A stretch of 64,000 nucleotides of DNA from Nocardia amamiensis (GTDB lineage: Bacteria; Actinomycetota; Actinomycetes; Mycobacteriales; Mycobacteriaceae), in the NCBI RefSeq assembly GCF_015477605.1, contig NZ_JADLQX010000014.1:62001-126000 (forward strand), in the 5' to 3' direction. This document shows positions 9,206-20,409 of this stretch, piece after piece (positions within the stretch are counted from its first letter, which is position 1; each line of letters opens with the position of its first letter). The notes under the pieces are model-generated. The model was given only the letters and a program-made list of their open reading frames with translations. It was not told the origin of the DNA and did not search any database. The position numbers and the translations under genes were made by a program.

Positions 9206-10003
9206 ATGCTGCTGACCATCGATGTCCGCAACACCAGTATCGAACTCGGTCTGTTCTCGGGGACCGGAGCGCATTCGAAACTGGTGCGGCACTGGCGCAT
9301 GCACACCAACCCGCTGCTGACCGCCGACGAATTCGCCATGCAGGTGCGCGGGCTGGTCGGCGCGCAACTGGACGAGGTGGTCGGCGTCGCCGCGCTGTCG
9401 ACCGTGCCGCCGGTACTGCGCGAACTCCGCGGAATGCTGAGCGAGTACTGGGGTCATGTTCCGCACGTGCTGGTGGAACCGGGTGTGCGCACGGGCATTC
9501 CGCTGCTGGTCGACAATCCGAAAGAAGTCGGGGCGGACCGCATCGTCAATTGCCTGGCCGCCTACCAGCGGTATTCCTCGGCCGCGATCGTCGTCGATTT
9601 CGGGACGGCGATCTGCGTGGATCTGGTGTCGAAGAAGGGTGAGTTTCTCGGCGGCATCATCGCGCCCGGCGTGGAGATCTCCACCGAGGCGCTGGTGGAA
9701 CGCAGCGCGCTGCGGCGGGCCGAGTTGGCCAGGCCGCGGTCGGTGCTGGGCAAGAACAGCATGGAGTGCATGCAGTCCGGCGCGGTATTCGGATTCGCCG
9801 GCCTGGTCGACGGGCTGATCGATCGGATCCGCGACGAGTTCGACGCCTTCGCGGGCGACGACGTGGCGGTGGTGGCGACCGGGGCGACCGCGCCACTGAT
9901 CGTCCCGGAATCCGAGACCATCGAGGACCATGACCCGCATCTCACGCTGACCGGCCTGCGCCTTGTATACGAACGCAACCAGCGGCGCAAGGGAAGTGTC
10001 TGA
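9206..10003 (+). CDS. coaX: Type III pantothenate kinase
   Basis: Phosphorylates pantothenate, the first step towards coenzyme A. The 265-residue protein has the ASKHA-fold elements IDVRNTSIELG (the DVRNT variant usual in mycobacteria), EVGADRIVNCLAAY, VVDFGTAICVD and GEFLGGIIAPG. Begins 17 bases after panD, so panC-panD-coaX are likely co-transcribed. The gene set therefore covers beta-alanine to phosphopantothenate. Confidence 0.95.
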   Translation: MLLTIDVRNTSIELGLFSGTGAHSKLVRHWRMHTNPLLTADEFAMQVRGLVGAQLDEVVGVAALSTVPPVLRELRGMLSEYWGHVPHVLVEPGVRTGIPLLVDNPKEVGADRIVNCLAAYQRYSSAAIVVDFGTAICVDLVSKKGEFLGGIIAPGVEISTEALVERSALRRAELARPRSVLGKNSMECMQSGAVFGFAGLVDGLIDRIRDEFDAFAGDDVAVVATGATAPLIVPESETIEDHDPHLTLTGLRLVYERNQRRKGSV

Positions 10004-10063
10004 TATGCGCGGTGTTGGATTTGTCGCAGGACAGGCACTTGCCGATACCGCACACCGTGCTGT

Positions 10064-10069
10064 TAAACT
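10064..10069 (+). promoter_or_regulatory. Extended -10 promoter for the cysteine-gene leader
   Basis: TGT-TAAACT (10061-10069) is an extended -10 element identical to the one before carD. TTGCCG at 10039-10044 could serve as -35 with a 19-base spacer. Transcription would start near 10076, about a dozen bases before the GTG of the leader peptide. Confidence 0.55.
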
Positions 10070-10088
10070 CGCACTCGTGTTTTCTAGC

Positions 10089-10118
10089 GTGAGCACCCAG
10101 GAGTGTTGTCGAGGCTGA
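10089..10118 (+). CDS. Nine-residue leader peptide with adjacent cysteine codons
   Basis: GTG start, then codons for S-T-Q-E-C-C-R-G and a TGA stop (10116-10118). Two consecutive TGT Cys codons lie at 10104-10109, directly before the first arm of a hairpin set. It stands 67 bases upstream of a cysteine dioxygenase gene. Short leader ORFs with runs of Cys codons are known cysteine-responsive attenuators in mycobacteria; this position and content fit that role. No strong Shine-Dalgarno is visible, so initiation would be close to the 5' end of the transcript. Confidence 0.65.
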   Translation: MSTQECCRG

Positions 10119-10176
10119 CCTGCCTCGACCGATCGAGGCTGAGTACCCGCCCTCGACCGATACCATCCTCCTGGAG
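10104..10176 (+). promoter_or_regulatory. Candidate cysteine-responsive attenuator (mutually exclusive hairpins)
   Basis: Four complementary arms follow the Cys-Cys codons. Arm 1 GTCGAGGC is at 10108-10115, arm 2 GCCTCGAC at 10122-10129, arm 3 TCGAGGC at 10133-10139 and arm 4 CCTCGA at 10151-10156. Perfect pairings are 1:2 (8 bp, 6-base loop), 2:3 (7 bp, 4-base loop) and 3:4 (6 bp, 12-base loop). A ribosome stalled at Cys-Cys would cover arm 1 and favour 2:3, freeing arm 4 near the CTGGAG ribosome site (10171-10176) of the dioxygenase. The pairing is seen; the regulatory outcome is inferred. Confidence 0.6.
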
Positions 10177-10184
10177 ATTCGCTC

Positions 10185-10793
10185 ATGCGTTCTTCCGTAC
10201 TTTCCCTTTCATCCGCGCGTACCGCGTTGTCGGCCACCCCGCCGCTGGATCGTCCGGTTGCGCCCGCACTGCCCACTCGGCTGCGTCCGGCCGATCTGCT
10301 GCGGCTGACCGACGAAGGTGCCGAAGACGTGCTGGCCGGGCGGTATGACCATCTGCTTCCCGCGAACGGCGAGTGGCCGGCCGACGAGCGCTGGGCGACC
10401 AGGTTGCTCGCCGACGACGAGGTGGACGTCTGGCTGATCAGCTGGACGCCGGACAAATCCACCGAGCTGCACGACCACGCCGGATCGCTCGGCGCGCTGA
10501 CCGTGCTCAGCGGCGCGCTGTCCGAATATCGGTGGAATGGAAGGGAACTGCGCTCCCGCACGCTCACGGCGGGCGATCAGGCGTCGTTCCCGATCGGTTG
10601 GGTGCACGACGTCATGCGCGCGCCCGCCGGTATGGCGGGCGCCGCTGAATCCGCGGGCCCGCTCGATCCCACGCTGAGCGTGCACGCCTATTCCCCGCCG
10701 CTTACCGCTATGTCGTATTACGAGGTGACCGGCCACGGCACTTTGCGGCGCACCCGAACCGTCCTCACCGACCAGCCCGAAGGTGATATGTAA
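10185..10793 (+). CDS. Cysteine dioxygenase family protein
   Basis: Cupin-fold non-haem iron enzyme of the type that oxidises cysteine, or a related thiol, to the sulfinate. Likely iron ligands are His96 and His98 (ELHDHAG) and His141 (WVHDV); HAY near 167-169 may supply the conserved tyrosine. At 202 residues it has the usual length. ATG 10185 has CTGGAG eight bases upstream. The stop overlaps the rhodanese start by one base, so the pair is coupled; a preceding Cys-Cys leader suggests control by cysteine supply. The exact thiol substrate cannot be read from the sequence. Confidence 0.87.
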   Translation: MRSSVLSLSSARTALSATPPLDRPVAPALPTRLRPADLLRLTDEGAEDVLAGRYDHLLPANGEWPADERWATRLLADDEVDVWLISWTPDKSTELHDHAGSLGALTVLSGALSEYRWNGRELRSRTLTAGDQASFPIGWVHDVMRAPAGMAGAAESAGPLDPTLSVHAYSPPLTAMSYYEVTGHGTLRRTRTVLTDQPEGDM

Positions 10794-11224
10794 TGACCCG
10801 TTTGACCGTCGATCAGATGCTCGAGAACGCGCGGGCCCAGCTGAGCCGGATCTACGCCTTCGAATTGCCGGAAGCGATCGAGCGGGGCGCCATTCTGGTG
10901 GATATCCGGCCCCAGGCGCAGCGCGGGCGCGAGGGCACCTTGCCCGGCGCCTTGGTGATCGAGCGCAATGTGCTGGAATGGCGGCTGGATCCCGCCAGTT
11001 CCGCCCGGCTGGCCTTGGCCGCCGACCACGACGTGGAGTGGATCGTCGTCTGCTCGGAGGGCTATACCTCCAGCCTGGCCGCCGCGGCGCTGCAACAACT
11101 CGGACTGCATCGGGCGACCGACCTGGTCGGCGGCTACCAGGCACTGAAGGCGGCGGGGCTGCTGAACGTCGCGGTGCGGGCGCCGCACTTCACCCGCGAG
11201 CTGGAGGCGCTCGCCTCCCTGTAA
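10793..11224 (+). CDS. Rhodanese-like sulfurtransferase
   Basis: Single rhodanese domain of 143 residues. The active-site loop is CSEGYTSS with catalytic Cys87; ILVDIRP marks the first strand motif. It probably moves sulfane sulfur to an acceptor such as cyanide, thiol or sulfite. Overlap with the cysteine dioxygenase gene implies the two act in one sulfur-oxidation route. Family assignment is firm, but the physiological acceptor is unknown. Confidence 0.88.
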   Translation: MTRLTVDQMLENARAQLSRIYAFELPEAIERGAILVDIRPQAQRGREGTLPGALVIERNVLEWRLDPASSARLALAADHDVEWIVVCSEGYTSSLAAAALQQLGLHRATDLVGGYQALKAAGLLNVAVRAPHFTRELEALASL

Positions 11225-11427
11225 ATTCCCGCGATCACTTCCATCTCGAATTAGCCGGGCGTCCAGGTGTTTTCGCGCACCTCGCGATGCGCACCGGCTA
11301 TTTCGAGTTCCCTGAGTGTCCGCGGAGCGCTTCGGGTGGGTCGCCGGGCCGATACCGTTTCGTTACTACGGGCTGGAGCCTGGGCGGCCCGCAAAACGAT
11401 TTCTGGTGCACGCTAGGGTTGTTCGAT

Positions 11428-12984
11428 GTGAGCACCCCGAACTCTGCATCCGCCGGCGCATCGACATCGGATTCGCGGCCTGCCGTGGCGGCCGACGCCG
11501 ACGACGCCCCGGAGCAGATACGGATTCGCCGGGAGAAGCGGGAGCGGCTGCTCGCGGCCGGTGGCGAGGCGTATCCGGTCGTCGTGCCGCGTACGCATAC
11601 CCTCGCCGAAATTCGGGCCGCATATCCCGACCTGGCCGCCGACACAGCCACCGGCCAGCAGGTCGGTGTCGCCGGACGCGTCATATTCATGCGTAATACC
11701 GGCAAGTTGTGTTTCGCGACGCTGCAGGAGGGCGACGGCACCAAGCTACAGGCGATGATCAGCCTCAACGGCGTGGGCGCGGACGCGCTTGCCGCCTGGA
11801 AGGCCGACGTCGACCTCGGTGACTTCGTCTTCGTGCAGGGGGAGGTCATCGTCTCGCGGACCGGGGAGCTGAGCGTCATGGCCGACTCCTGGTTCATGGC
11901 GGCGAAGGCGCTGCGCCCGCTGCCGGTCGCGCACAAAGAGATGAACGAGGAGTCCCGGGTCCGGCAGCGTTATGTCGACTTGATCGTGCGTCCGGAAGCC
12001 AGGGAAATGGCGCGTACCCGCATCGCCGTGGTGCGGGCGATGCGCAACGCACTCGAGCGCAGGGGATTCCTCGAGGTGGAGACGCCGATGCTGCAGACGC
12101 TGCACGGCGGCGCGGCGGCCCGGCCGTTCGTCACCCATTCGAATGCGCTGGATATGGACCTCTACCTGCGCATCGCGCCCGAGTTGTTCCTGAAGCGCTG
12201 CGTGGTCGGCGGCCTGGAGCAGGTCTTCGAGATCAACCGGAACTTCCGGAACGAAGGCGCGGACTCCACGCATTCCCCCGAGTTCGCGATGCTGGAGACA
12301 TACCAGGCATATGGCACCTATGACGACTCGGCGCGGATGATCCGGGAATTGGTGCAGGAAGTGGCCCAAGAGGTGTTCGGCACGCAGGTGGTGACCCTGG
12401 CCGACGGCACCGAATACGATCTACGCGGCGAGTGGGCGACTGTGGAGATGTACCCCTCGCTGTCGGATGCGCTGGGAGTCTCGATCACGCCGGAAACGTC
12501 CGTTGCCGAATTGCGCGCGCTCGCGGATCGGGTCGGTCTGGAAATTCCGGAGGACAAGGGCTATGGCCACGGGAAACTCGTCGAGGAACTCTGGGAACAC
12601 CAGTATGGCGACAAGCTGTACGCACCGACTTTCGTGCGCGACTTCCCGGTGGAGACATCCCCGCTGACCAGGCAGCATCGCAGCCGGGCAGGCGTGACGG
12701 AGAAGTGGGACCTCTATGTGCGGGGCTTCGAGTTGGCCACTGGCTATTCGGAGTTGGTCGACCCGGTGATCCAGCGCGAGCGGTTCGTGGACCAGGCTCG
12801 GCTGGCCGCGCAGGGTGACGACGAGGCCATGGCACTGGACGAGGACTTCCTCGCCGCGATGGAGCACGGCATGCCGCCGACCACCGGAACCGGTATGGGA
12901 ATCGATCGGTTGTTGATGGCGCTGACGGGATTGGGAATCCGAGAAACGATACTGTTCCCAATTGTGCGTCCGGTCACCAGGTGA
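11428..12984 (+). CDS. lysS: Lysine-tRNA ligase, class II
   Basis: Charges tRNA-Lys. The 518-residue protein has the N-terminal OB-fold (VGVAGRVIFMRNTGKL), class II motif 2 (FEINRNFRNEG) and motif 3 (GMGIDRLLMALTG). GTG 11428 is chosen although the frame is open far upstream, because a TAGGGT box at 11414-11419 is eight bases away, the pattern of a leaderless mRNA. The first ~30 residues (VSTPNSASAGASTSD onward) are Ser/Ala-rich and variable in the family. lsr2 follows, as in mycobacteria. Confidence 0.95.
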   Translation: MSTPNSASAGASTSDSRPAVAADADDAPEQIRIRREKRERLLAAGGEAYPVVVPRTHTLAEIRAAYPDLAADTATGQQVGVAGRVIFMRNTGKLCFATLQEGDGTKLQAMISLNGVGADALAAWKADVDLGDFVFVQGEVIVSRTGELSVMADSWFMAAKALRPLPVAHKEMNEESRVRQRYVDLIVRPEAREMARTRIAVVRAMRNALERRGFLEVETPMLQTLHGGAAARPFVTHSNALDMDLYLRIAPELFLKRCVVGGLEQVFEINRNFRNEGADSTHSPEFAMLETYQAYGTYDDSARMIRELVQEVAQEVFGTQVVTLADGTEYDLRGEWATVEMYPSLSDALGVSITPETSVAELRALADRVGLEIPEDKGYGHGKLVEELWEHQYGDKLYAPTFVRDFPVETSPLTRQHRSRAGVTEKWDLYVRGFELATGYSELVDPVIQRERFVDQARLAAQGDDEAMALDEDFLAAMEHGMPPTTGTGMGIDRLLMALTGLGIRETILFPIVRPVTR

Positions 12985-13060
12985 CCACTCTGATTGCAAA
13001 GCAGCGACTCCGTCTTGGAATTTCCGGAATTCGAGGTATTCTTGCCTCGGGTAATCGGCC

Positions 13061-13066
13061 TAGTAT
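13061..13066 (+). promoter_or_regulatory. -10 element of the lsr2 promoter
   Basis: TAGTAT lies about 35 bases before the lsr2 ATG in a comparatively AT-rich stretch (about 12985-13066) between lysS and lsr2. No good -35 is seen at the standard spacing. The AT-rich run would suit Lsr2 binding to its own promoter, but that is inference. Confidence 0.5.
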
Positions 13067-13100
13067 GCGGGTCGCACGATTTCGAGAGGACGTTCATCTC

Positions 13101-13460
13101 ATGGCAAAGAAGGTCACCGTTAGCCTGATCGACGATGTCGACGGTGAGTCCATCGCAGACGAGACCATCGAGTTTGCGATCGACGGTGTGTCGTACGAGA
13201 TCGACCTGTCGTCGGCAAATGCGGCGAAGCTGCGCGACGGTTTGGACGAGTGGGTTTCGAATGCGCGCCGGGTCAGCGGTCGGCGCCGGGTCAAGGCCGC
13301 CGCGACGGCGGCGGGTACGCCCAAGAGCCGGGTCTCCATCGACCGGGAACAAAGCGCCGCAATTCGCGAGTGGGCGCGTCGGAATGGACACAAGGTGTCC
13401 GCGCGGGGCCGTATCTCCGCCGACATCACCGACGCGTACAACAAGGCCGCGAAGGGATAG
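13101..13460 (+). CDS. lsr2: Nucleoid-associated protein Lsr2
   Basis: H-NS-like xenogeneic silencer that bridges AT-rich DNA. The N-terminal dimerisation domain is MAKKVTVSLIDDVDG; the C-terminal DNA-binding domain carries the minor-groove motif RGR at residues 102-104, with IREWARRNGHKVS before it. At 119 residues it is slightly longer than the M. tuberculosis protein because of a basic linker (about 56-80). GAGAGGA precedes the ATG. Confidence 0.97.
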   Translation: MAKKVTVSLIDDVDGESIADETIEFAIDGVSYEIDLSSANAAKLRDGLDEWVSNARRVSGRRRVKAAATAAGTPKSRVSIDREQSAAIREWARRNGHKVSARGRISADITDAYNKAAKG

Positions 13461-13470
13461 TTCTATTTCG

Positions 13471-13518
13471 GCCGCCGTCCCGGCGAATCGTGCGACGTCG
13501 GGGCGGCGGTCTTGTTTG
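13471..13518 (+). terminator. Rho-independent terminator after lsr2
   Basis: CCGCCGTCCC (13472-13481) pairs with GGGGCGGCGG (13500-13509), ten base pairs with one G-U, and is followed by TCTTGTTT. The 18-base loop is long. It begins 11 bases after the lsr2 stop. Confidence 0.7.
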
Positions 13519-13640
13519 TGATAGGGCTTCGATATAGCAGCAAGACCGGATGACACGGTGGGCCATGATGGCGGACGAATCGATCTTGCTCGAGGTTCCA
13601 GAACGCGGCACCATGGAAACGTGCGACGGTCACTGGCGGT

Positions 13641-14288
13641 ATGGAAAGGCGAGGTATCGGCGCAGTGACAGGATTCGTCGGATCATTCTTGCGGTTCATC
13701 GATGACGCCGGTCGACAACAGGAGTTCACGCTCACGCCGGACCGCGGCCGGGTCACGATCGGCCGTTCTCCGCATGCCGATTTGGCCCTGAGCTGGGACG
13801 CGGAAGTCTCCCGCCTGCACGCGGCGGTCGAGTACCTCGGTGCGCACTGGACCATCGTCGACGACGGCCTTTCGCGCAACGGCACTTTCGTCAACGGCGA
13901 CCGGCTCGTCGGCCGGCGCAGGCTGATGGCAGGCGACGTCATCCGGGTCGGCACCTCGAAGGTGTCCTTCCACGATTTCGGCGGTGTGCCCGACGACATC
14001 ACCCGCACCTCGACCGGCTCGATCCCCACCGCGCGCTCGCTCACCGAGACCCAGCGCTCGGTGCTGATCGCGCTGTGCCGCCCATACAAGCACGGCGCGG
14101 GCTTCGCCACGCCCGCCTCCAATCAGCAGATCGCGGAGGAGCTGTTCCTCAGCGTCGACGCGATCAAGACCCATCTTCGCGCCCTGTTCGCCAAGTTCGG
14201 CGTGGAGGATCTGCCGCAGAACCAGAAGCGGGTGCGGCTGGCTGGATTGGCCATGCAGAGTGGGCTCATTTCCGATCGGGATCTGTGA
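13641..14288 (+). CDS. FHA-domain protein with C-terminal helix-turn-helix
   Basis: The N-terminal forkhead-associated domain (about residues 15-105) has the phosphothreonine-binding pattern GRSPHADLALSWDAEVSRLHA and SRNGTFVNG. The C-terminal ~80 residues (LTETQRSVLIALCRP to the end) look like a winged-helix or LuxR-type DNA-binding domain, with SVDAIKTHLRALFAKFGV as recognition segment. It probably links Ser/Thr-kinase signalling to transcription. ATG 13641 or GTG 13665 could be the start. No kinase gene lies nearby. Confidence 0.8.
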   Translation: MERRGIGAVTGFVGSFLRFIDDAGRQQEFTLTPDRGRVTIGRSPHADLALSWDAEVSRLHAAVEYLGAHWTIVDDGLSRNGTFVNGDRLVGRRRLMAGDVIRVGTSKVSFHDFGGVPDDITRTSTGSIPTARSLTETQRSVLIALCRPYKHGAGFATPASNQQIAEELFLSVDAIKTHLRALFAKFGVEDLPQNQKRVRLAGLAMQSGLISDRDL

Positions 14289-14423
14289 GACCTCCACCGT
14301 AGACGCTCGCTTAGCCGGTCGAGCTTCTCGGCCATGGAGAGTGCCTGTGTCAGCGGCTTGACTTGGATACACGCAGCCGGAGCGACTGACGCACCGGCCG
14401 GGTTTTCCGAGCAGGAGGAAGTC

Positions 14424-15017
14424 ATGACCGCCACACGTCTCGCCGCACTGGTGCTCGCCACGCTGGCGACGGGCCTGATCGCGGGCCTTTTCTACGCGTA
14501 CGCCAATTCGGTGATGCCCGCGCTGGCCCGCACGGACGATCGGACGATCATCGACGTGATGCAGAAGATCAACGTGGTGATCATCAACCCCTGGTTCATG
14601 ATCGGGTTCCTCGGCACGGTCGGGTTCACCATCCTGGCCGCGGCGCTGCACCTGGGGCGGGAGCACCGCGGCACGCTGATCTGGATCGTGCTCGCGCTGG
14701 TGCTCAACGTGATCGCCTTCGCGGTGACCTCCGGCTTGAACGTCCCGCTCAACGACCAGCTGGCCGCCGCGGGTGACCCCGCCACCATCACCGACCTCGC
14801 CGCCGTGCGCGCCGATTACGAATCGGCTTGGGTTCGTTGGAACATCGTGCGCGGCGTCTTCCACACGCTGGCCTTCCTGGCGCTGTGCGGCGCGCTGTTC
14901 GTCGCGGGCATCCAGCAGGGGAAGTCGACCGTCGCGGCGGGGACGGCGGGTCAGATGGTCGCGGGCCAGTACGCGGCGCCGAACCAGCCCGCGGCGACTG
15001 CTTTCGGTCAGCGGTAG
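14424..15017 (+). CDS. DUF1772 (anthrone oxygenase-like) membrane protein
   Basis: A 197-residue protein with four hydrophobic segments (about residues 5-25, 55-75, 85-105 and 140-160). It matches DUF1772, a family named after a fungal anthrone oxygenase but mostly uncharacterised in bacteria. Conserved Asn residues near LNVPLNDQL and the WVRWNIVRGVFHTLA segment fit. ATG 14424 has AGGAGG at 14413-14418. A Gly/Ala/Pro tail follows the last helix. Confidence 0.78.
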   Translation: MTATRLAALVLATLATGLIAGLFYAYANSVMPALARTDDRTIIDVMQKINVVIINPWFMIGFLGTVGFTILAAALHLGREHRGTLIWIVLALVLNVIAFAVTSGLNVPLNDQLAAAGDPATITDLAAVRADYESAWVRWNIVRGVFHTLAFLALCGALFVAGIQQGKSTVAAGTAGQMVAGQYAAPNQPAATAFGQR

Positions 15018-15105
15018 TTTTCCGCGGCAATCCACTGGAATCCCCTCCGCCTGGGACACTCCATGCGGTAGCTTCCCGGAACACGGTCGATACCTGGAGG
15101 CTATC

Positions 15106-16047
15106 GTGCGAGGTGTCTCAGGCTTTTCGTTGGTCGTCGTGCTGCTCGCCGTGGTCTGCGCCATGGCGGGCTCAACGCACGCGCAGGAGCGATATCCCGT
15201 CGACTACAACTTCTTCGCCGGCATCCCCGCCGAGCTGGCGAATCCGGGTGGTTCGCTGCCCGGCACCAACAACTGGTCCTGCAGGCCCAGCCCCGCGCAT
15301 CCGAACCCGGTGGTTCTCGTGCACGGCACCGGTGGTGGCGCACAGACGAATTGGGGCGTGTACGCGCCGCTGCTGGCCAATGAGGGCTACTGCGTGTACT
15401 CGGGCACCTTCGGCGCCTACGACCTGCCGTGGCCCGCTTCGGCCATCGGCGGCATGCTTCCGATCGAACGGAGCGCGGCACAGCTCGGCGCCTTCGTGAA
15501 CCGGGTGCTCACCGCGACCGGCGCGAACCGGGTCGATCTGATCGGCCACTCCCAGGGCAACTTCATCGGCAACTACTTCGTCAAACGGCTCGGCGGTGCG
15601 GCGAAGGTGGACAAGATGGTCGGACTGGCCCCGCCCTGGCTCGGCTCGAACGCGGGCGGCATGGCGGAACTGAACGATTTCGGCACCCGGCTCGGTCTGG
15701 GCCCGGTCTTCGACGCGGTGGCCGGATCGCCATGCCAGGCATGCCGCCAGGTGCTGCAAGGCTCGGAGTTCGTGCGCACGCTCAACAAGGACGGCGTCTA
15801 CCACCCCGGTGTGGCCTATACGAACATCGCGACCGTGCTGGACGAGCTGGTCGTGCCCTACACCGCGGGATTGGTCGCCGGGCCCGGCGTGACCAATATC
15901 GTGGTACAGGACGGATGCGCGACGGACTACTCTGGTCATACGGGCATAGCGGGCAGCCCGAGGGCCGCGACCTACGTGCTCAACGCGCTCGATCCTGCGC
16001 ATCCACGTCCGGTGCCCTGCGGTTACGTCGCTCCGTACACCGGGTAG
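15106..16047 (+). CDS. Secreted triacylglycerol lipase (Lipase class 2)
   Basis: Alpha/beta hydrolase with an N-terminal signal peptide (residues 1-26, likely cut after STHA). VVLVHGTGGG forms the oxyanion region and IGHSQG holds nucleophile Ser149. Cysteine pairs in NNWSCRPSP and CQACRQVL suggest disulfides, as in exported lipases. GTG 15106 is chosen because TGGAGG lies at 15095-15100 and it starts the signal sequence. Probably hydrolyses extracellular lipids. No operon partner is evident. Confidence 0.88.
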   Translation: MRGVSGFSLVVVLLAVVCAMAGSTHAQERYPVDYNFFAGIPAELANPGGSLPGTNNWSCRPSPAHPNPVVLVHGTGGGAQTNWGVYAPLLANEGYCVYSGTFGAYDLPWPASAIGGMLPIERSAAQLGAFVNRVLTATGANRVDLIGHSQGNFIGNYFVKRLGGAAKVDKMVGLAPPWLGSNAGGMAELNDFGTRLGLGPVFDAVAGSPCQACRQVLQGSEFVRTLNKDGVYHPGVAYTNIATVLDELVVPYTAGLVAGPGVTNIVVQDGCATDYSGHTGIAGSPRAATYVLNALDPAHPRPVPCGYVAPYTG

Positions 16048-16336
16048 GCAGCCGGGGTCATACGTGCGTGCCGGAGATCCGGTCGTCGGGCAGCCTGTTC
16101 GCTGAGGGCAAAACCTGACCGGAAACGAATCCCGCGACGCCCACGTTATGAGTGAATGACCGTGCTGTCGCCGGTCGGCATAGGGTGGACTGGCGACGGC
16201 GGCATCCCCTGCCAACTAGAGTGGAGGCGGCGGGGGCCGCAACCCCCGGGCTTCATGGCAGTCTGACGCCCACGGTTGTACACAGCACACTGCGGCGTCT
16301 GTTGCCAGAATGTCGGAGCAGGAGAGTGAGGGAGCG

Positions 16337-18892
<2,556 letters not shown>

Positions 18893-18907
18893 CTCCTGAG
18901 CAAAGAG

Positions 18908-18943
18908 GCCCGCATCACCGGTAGACGGTGGTGCGGGCTTTCT
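18908..18943 (+). terminator. Rho-independent terminator after clpC
   Basis: GCCCGCATCACC (18908-18919) pairs with GGTGGTGCGGGC (18927-18938), twelve pairs with one G-U, seven-base loop, then TTTCT. It starts 15 bases after the clpC stop. Confidence 0.85.
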
Positions 18944-18959
18944 GTATGCAGCGCAGGGG

Positions 18960-19304
18960 GTCCAAGACTCCGGCGGTGACGGTGAGCAGAAGACGCTGGC
19001 CTTGGTGGCCCGCTACGCGAACGCTTGCAGTCTGCGACCGGGGCCCGAGCTGCCGCGCAAACTCCAACTATTGGGTCGCCATTGCGACGACATCGGTCGC
19101 GACTACGACCAGATTCGTAAGACGTGTCCCTTCGCCTTCGACGTGGGTCCGGAGGGCGAGCAAGCCCCCGAGTTGGTCGGGACGCTGAAACGCCTCGCTG
19201 ATATCGGAATCGACATGGTGATCGGCAGGGTGACCGGAATGGATGCGATCAGCCCGCTGGAGGTCATCGGCCGAGAGGTGATTCCCGCCGTCGCCGAGTG
19301 CTGA
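18960..19304 (+). pseudogene. 3' remnant of an F420-dependent (LLM-class) oxidoreductase
   Basis: The frame reads GGDGEQKTLALVARYANAC, then LPRKLQLLGRHCDDIGRDYDQI and a C-terminal LADIGIDMVIGRV segment: the last third of luciferase-like, F420-dependent oxidoreductases. About 100-115 residues remain of an expected ~300. Nothing of the N-terminal two thirds fits between it and the clpC terminator, so the 5' part was deleted. The ATG/GTG codons inside could not make a working enzyme. Interpretation rests on family resemblance only. Confidence 0.62.
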
Positions 19305-19428
19305 ACCATGGCGGTGAGCGGTACGCCGGGTGGGCGGTCGGCGTGTGGCCCGGGGGCCTACACCGTGTCAGTGGGCGTGTCAGGTCGGCGTCAGGGTGGT
19401 ATCAGGCCAGGCGCCGAGAGTGGTTGCC

Positions 19429-20253
19429 ATGACGAAGAACACCAGCTCCTCGACCAACTCGAAGTGGATCGGCATGGTGCCGATCGACGATACGGCCCTG
19501 GCTGTCACCGACACCGGCGGCTCCGGTATTCCCGTGGTCTACCTCAATGGCCAGTTCGCCACGCAGGGCTACTGGCGGCGGGTCATCGCTGAACTCGGTC
19601 CCGGGTTCCGGCACATCACATACGACGAGCGGGCGCGCGGCAAATCGGGGCGTTCGGCGGACTATTCCTTCGAAGCCTGCGTGCGGGATGTCGATGCCAT
19701 CCTGGCGGCCAGGGGTGTGGATCGGGCGCTGGTGGTCGGCTGGTCCTACGGCGCGTTCGTCGCGGCGCACTGGGCCAGCCGCAATCCGGACCGGGCCGTG
19801 GGCGCGGTCTTGGTCGACGGCGCGGAACCCTATGACTGGCTCGACGCGGCGATGGAGAAGCGGATCCGCAGGCTGTTCAAGCTGTTGCGCCCGGTCACAG
19901 CGCTGCTGCGGCCGACGGGCCTGACCCCGCGGATGACCGCTGCGCAGCAGGCCGAGAGCAACATCGAGCTCGGCAAGGTCTCCCGTGCGGCCAACCTGGG
20001 CCCTGTGCTGGACGACATCACCGTCCCGACACGGTATGTGCTTGCGTCGGGGGCGTCGTTCGGAAGCAAGGGCGACGAGCAGGAACGGATCCGTGCCAGC
20101 CTCGGTGCGGTCTGCGCCCGCAACCCGAACATCCGTATCAGTGCGAAGGTCGCCAGCAACCACGACCACATCCTGCGCAAGGATTTCCGCGCCGTCGCCG
20201 CGGCCGTACGTGAGACTGCATCGGCCCATGACCAGGAGGGTTCGCCGAGCTGA
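19429..20253 (+). CDS. Alpha/beta hydrolase
   Basis: A 274-residue alpha/beta-hydrolase fold protein. VVYLNGQFATQGYW is the oxyanion loop, GWSYGAF holds the nucleophile serine and NHDHILRKD near the end supplies the histidine. ATG 19429 is the first codon with a sensible N-terminus; the frame is open further upstream. Substrate unknown; it resembles general esterase/peroxidase-type hydrolases. The gene stands alone. Confidence 0.82.
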   Translation: MTKNTSSSTNSKWIGMVPIDDTALAVTDTGGSGIPVVYLNGQFATQGYWRRVIAELGPGFRHITYDERARGKSGRSADYSFEACVRDVDAILAARGVDRALVVGWSYGAFVAAHWASRNPDRAVGAVLVDGAEPYDWLDAAMEKRIRRLFKLLRPVTALLRPTGLTPRMTAAQQAESNIELGKVSRAANLGPVLDDITVPTRYVLASGASFGSKGDEQERIRASLGAVCARNPNIRISAKVASNHDHILRKDFRAVAAAVRETASAHDQEGSPS

Positions 20254-20409
20254 TAACCGATGGGCTCACCATCGCTCGGACGGCCGCGTTCGCCGACGTA
20301 CCCGACCCGCCCTCGGCAATCCGGATACCGCGGGCGCCAACCCGGCCGCATTCCATCATCCATCCGTCCAAACCCATTTCATCACAACCTATTTCGAAGG
20401 AGCACCACC

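Noticed and set aside
10783..11427. Long N-terminal extension of lysS
   Set aside because: It overlaps the rhodanese gene in another frame, and a leaderless promoter pattern supports GTG 11428.
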